Of a DNA stretch of 64,000 bases, positions 62,555-64,000 are shown one piece after another. This DNA comes from Atrina japonica (taxonomy: Eukaryota; Mollusca; Bivalvia; Pterioida; Pinnidae). The notes beneath the pieces are model-generated. The model had not been told where the DNA came from and made no database searches. It saw only the letters and a list, made by a program, of their open reading frames with translations. Location of the stretch: contig BROG01000074.1 in the NCBI GenBank assembly GCA_030159075.1, positions 1,517,501-1,581,500 of the forward strand, read 5' to 3'. The position numbers were made by a program, and so were the translations under genes. The number at the start of each line of letters is the position of its first letter. Position 1 is the stretch's first letter.

Positions 62555-63725
62555 CAATTACATATAGATAATGAGAGGTCTGTACGACCATGATTTGACC
62601 CTGTTAGTTACAAGATTACTAATTACATGTAGATAACAAGGGCTCTGTATAACTATGAGTGGATCCTGTTAGATACAAGACAACCAATTACATAGGTAAC
62701 AAAGGGTCTGTGTGACTATTAATGGTACTTATTTGATACATGACTACCAATTACATGTAGATAAGGAGGGGTCTGTATGACTATGAGTGGACCCTGTTAG
62801 ATACATGACTACCAATTACATGTAGATAACAAGGGGTCTGTATGACTATGAGTGGACCCTGTTAGATGTAGATAATGAGTGCAGGGGTCTGTATGACTAT
62901 GAGTGGACCCTGTTAGATGTAGATAACGAGGGGTCTGTATGACTATGAGTGGACCCTGTTAGACACAAGACTACCAATTACATGTAGATAATGAGGGGTC
63001 TGTATGACTATGAGTGGACCCTGTTAGATGTAGATAATGAGTGCAGGTCTGTATGACTATGAGTGGACCCTCTTAGATGTAGATAAGGAGGGGTCTGTAT
63101 GACTATGAGTGGACCCTGTTAGACACATGACTACCATGAGTGGACCCTCTGTGTAGATAATGAGGGGGGTCTGTATGACTATGAGTGGACCCTGTTAGAT
63201 GTAGATAATGAGTGCAGGTCTGTATGACTATGAGTGGACCCTCTTAGATGTAGATAAGGAGGGGTCTGTATGACTATGAGTGGACCCTGTTAGACACATG
63301 ACTACCAATTACATGTAGATAATGAGGGGTCTGTATGACTATGAGTGGACCCTGTTAGATGTAGATAATGAGTGCAGGTCTGTATGACTATGAGTGGATC
63401 CTGTTAGATGTAGATAACGAGGGGTCTGTATGACTATGAGTGGACCCTGTTAGATACAAGACTACCAATTACATAAGTAGGATGTAATGAGGGGTAACTG
63501 TATGACTTTGCAATTTACATGAGTGGACCCTGTTAGGTACATGACTACCAGTTACATGTAGATAACAAGGGGTCTGTATGACTATGAGTGGACCCTGTTA
63601 GATGTAGATAATGAGTGCAGGTCTGTATGACTATGAGTGGACCCTGTTAGATGTAGATAAGGAGGGGTCTGTATGACTATGAGTGGACCCTGTTAGACAC
63701 ATGACTACCAATTACATGTAGATAA
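62555..63725. repeat. Higher-order minisatellite
   Basis: About 20 copies of ggtctgtatgactatgagtg plus gaccctgttaga. Short units continue with tgtagataatgagtgcag (about 50-55 bp); long units add acacatgactaccaattaca (about 80 bp). Short and long units alternate in a repeated order, and blocks of several units near 63000-63260 and 63320-63700 look copied together. Confidence 0.9.
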
Positions 63726-64000
63726 TGAGTAATAGATTTGTCCTATGTAAGATACACCACAACCAAACATATTGCTTGTACTGAAGCATCAATATGTTTG
63801 TAGCTTGCCATAAGAATAACAGGATGTAATACTGGTTGTAAATGGGCAACTGTCATGCAACTTTGCAATATACAATTAAATGTGTTAATTAACCGAAGTT
63901 CCAACAGATGACCTTTGATTTTAATTTGACAACCAAAGCAATCAGTCCTAGAATCGTCAAAGTCATGAAGAATTGATGTCAAAATATCCCAAACAGGAAA

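Larger units (their letters stand above)
53941..64000. other. Long region without recognised exons
   Basis: Probably the intron or downstream part of the unknown + strand gene. It contains minisatellites, MITEs and other dispersed repeats (entered separately). I found no open frame here that looks like a protein. Confidence 0.4.

Overview
The window is eukaryotic genomic DNA, AT-rich and repeat-dense, with intron-split genes whose exons end at GT/AG sites. Gene content, frequent tacatgta-type motifs, tRNA-derived SINEs with a conserved core, and many minisatellites and fold-back elements fit a mollusc, probably a marine bivalve. That placement is inference. I resolved the exons by matching reading frame and splice phase by eye.

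Layout. Position 2-163 is the possible last exon of a gene that starts outside the window. From 405 to 6072 (+) is a Ser/Thr-rich, mucin-like type I membrane protein with two large symmetric phase-1 exons, a transmembrane exon and a 209-residue tail; its 5' end is not identified. From 18817 down to 7681 (-) is a complete six-exon DPH2 (diphthamide biosynthesis, 523 aa). From 24613 to 40715 (+) is a complete 15-exon NDOR1 (diflavin reductase of cytosolic Fe-S assembly, 597 aa). From 44566 (+) begins a gene I do not recognise; three 5' exons can be traced to 53338. The last 10.6 kb shows no recognisable exon, only repeats and unassigned DNA.

The 18.8-24.6 kb interval between DPH2 and NDOR1 (head to head) holds most of the mobile DNA: SINEs, a 5'-truncated non-LTR retrotransposon, a fold-back element, and a degraded Penelope-like element. 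That element lies as a ~440 bp-arm inverted repeat around a (TA)n core, with a hammerhead-ribozyme-like core in each arm and a broken GIY-YIG endonuclease end that stops about 30 bases before the NDOR1 start codon.

The most unusual observation is in DPH2. Two of its introns (before exons 3 and 5) contain minisatellites whose repeat unit is the 3' splice-acceptor junction itself, intron end plus the first exon bases. One is a ~20-copy 45-bp array whose unit length preserves the reading frame; the other is a 10-copy 38-bp array that fills most of a 420-bp intron. Other points are a 72-bp hairpin in an NDOR1 intron whose imperfections are mostly G-U pairs in the sense RNA, and a minisatellite carrying AGGTCA direct repeats with 5-bp spacing.

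DPH2 and NDOR1 both concern Fe-S chemistry: NDOR1 feeds electrons to cytosolic Fe-S assembly, and DPH1-DPH2 is an Fe-S enzyme. Whether their adjacency matters is unknown.
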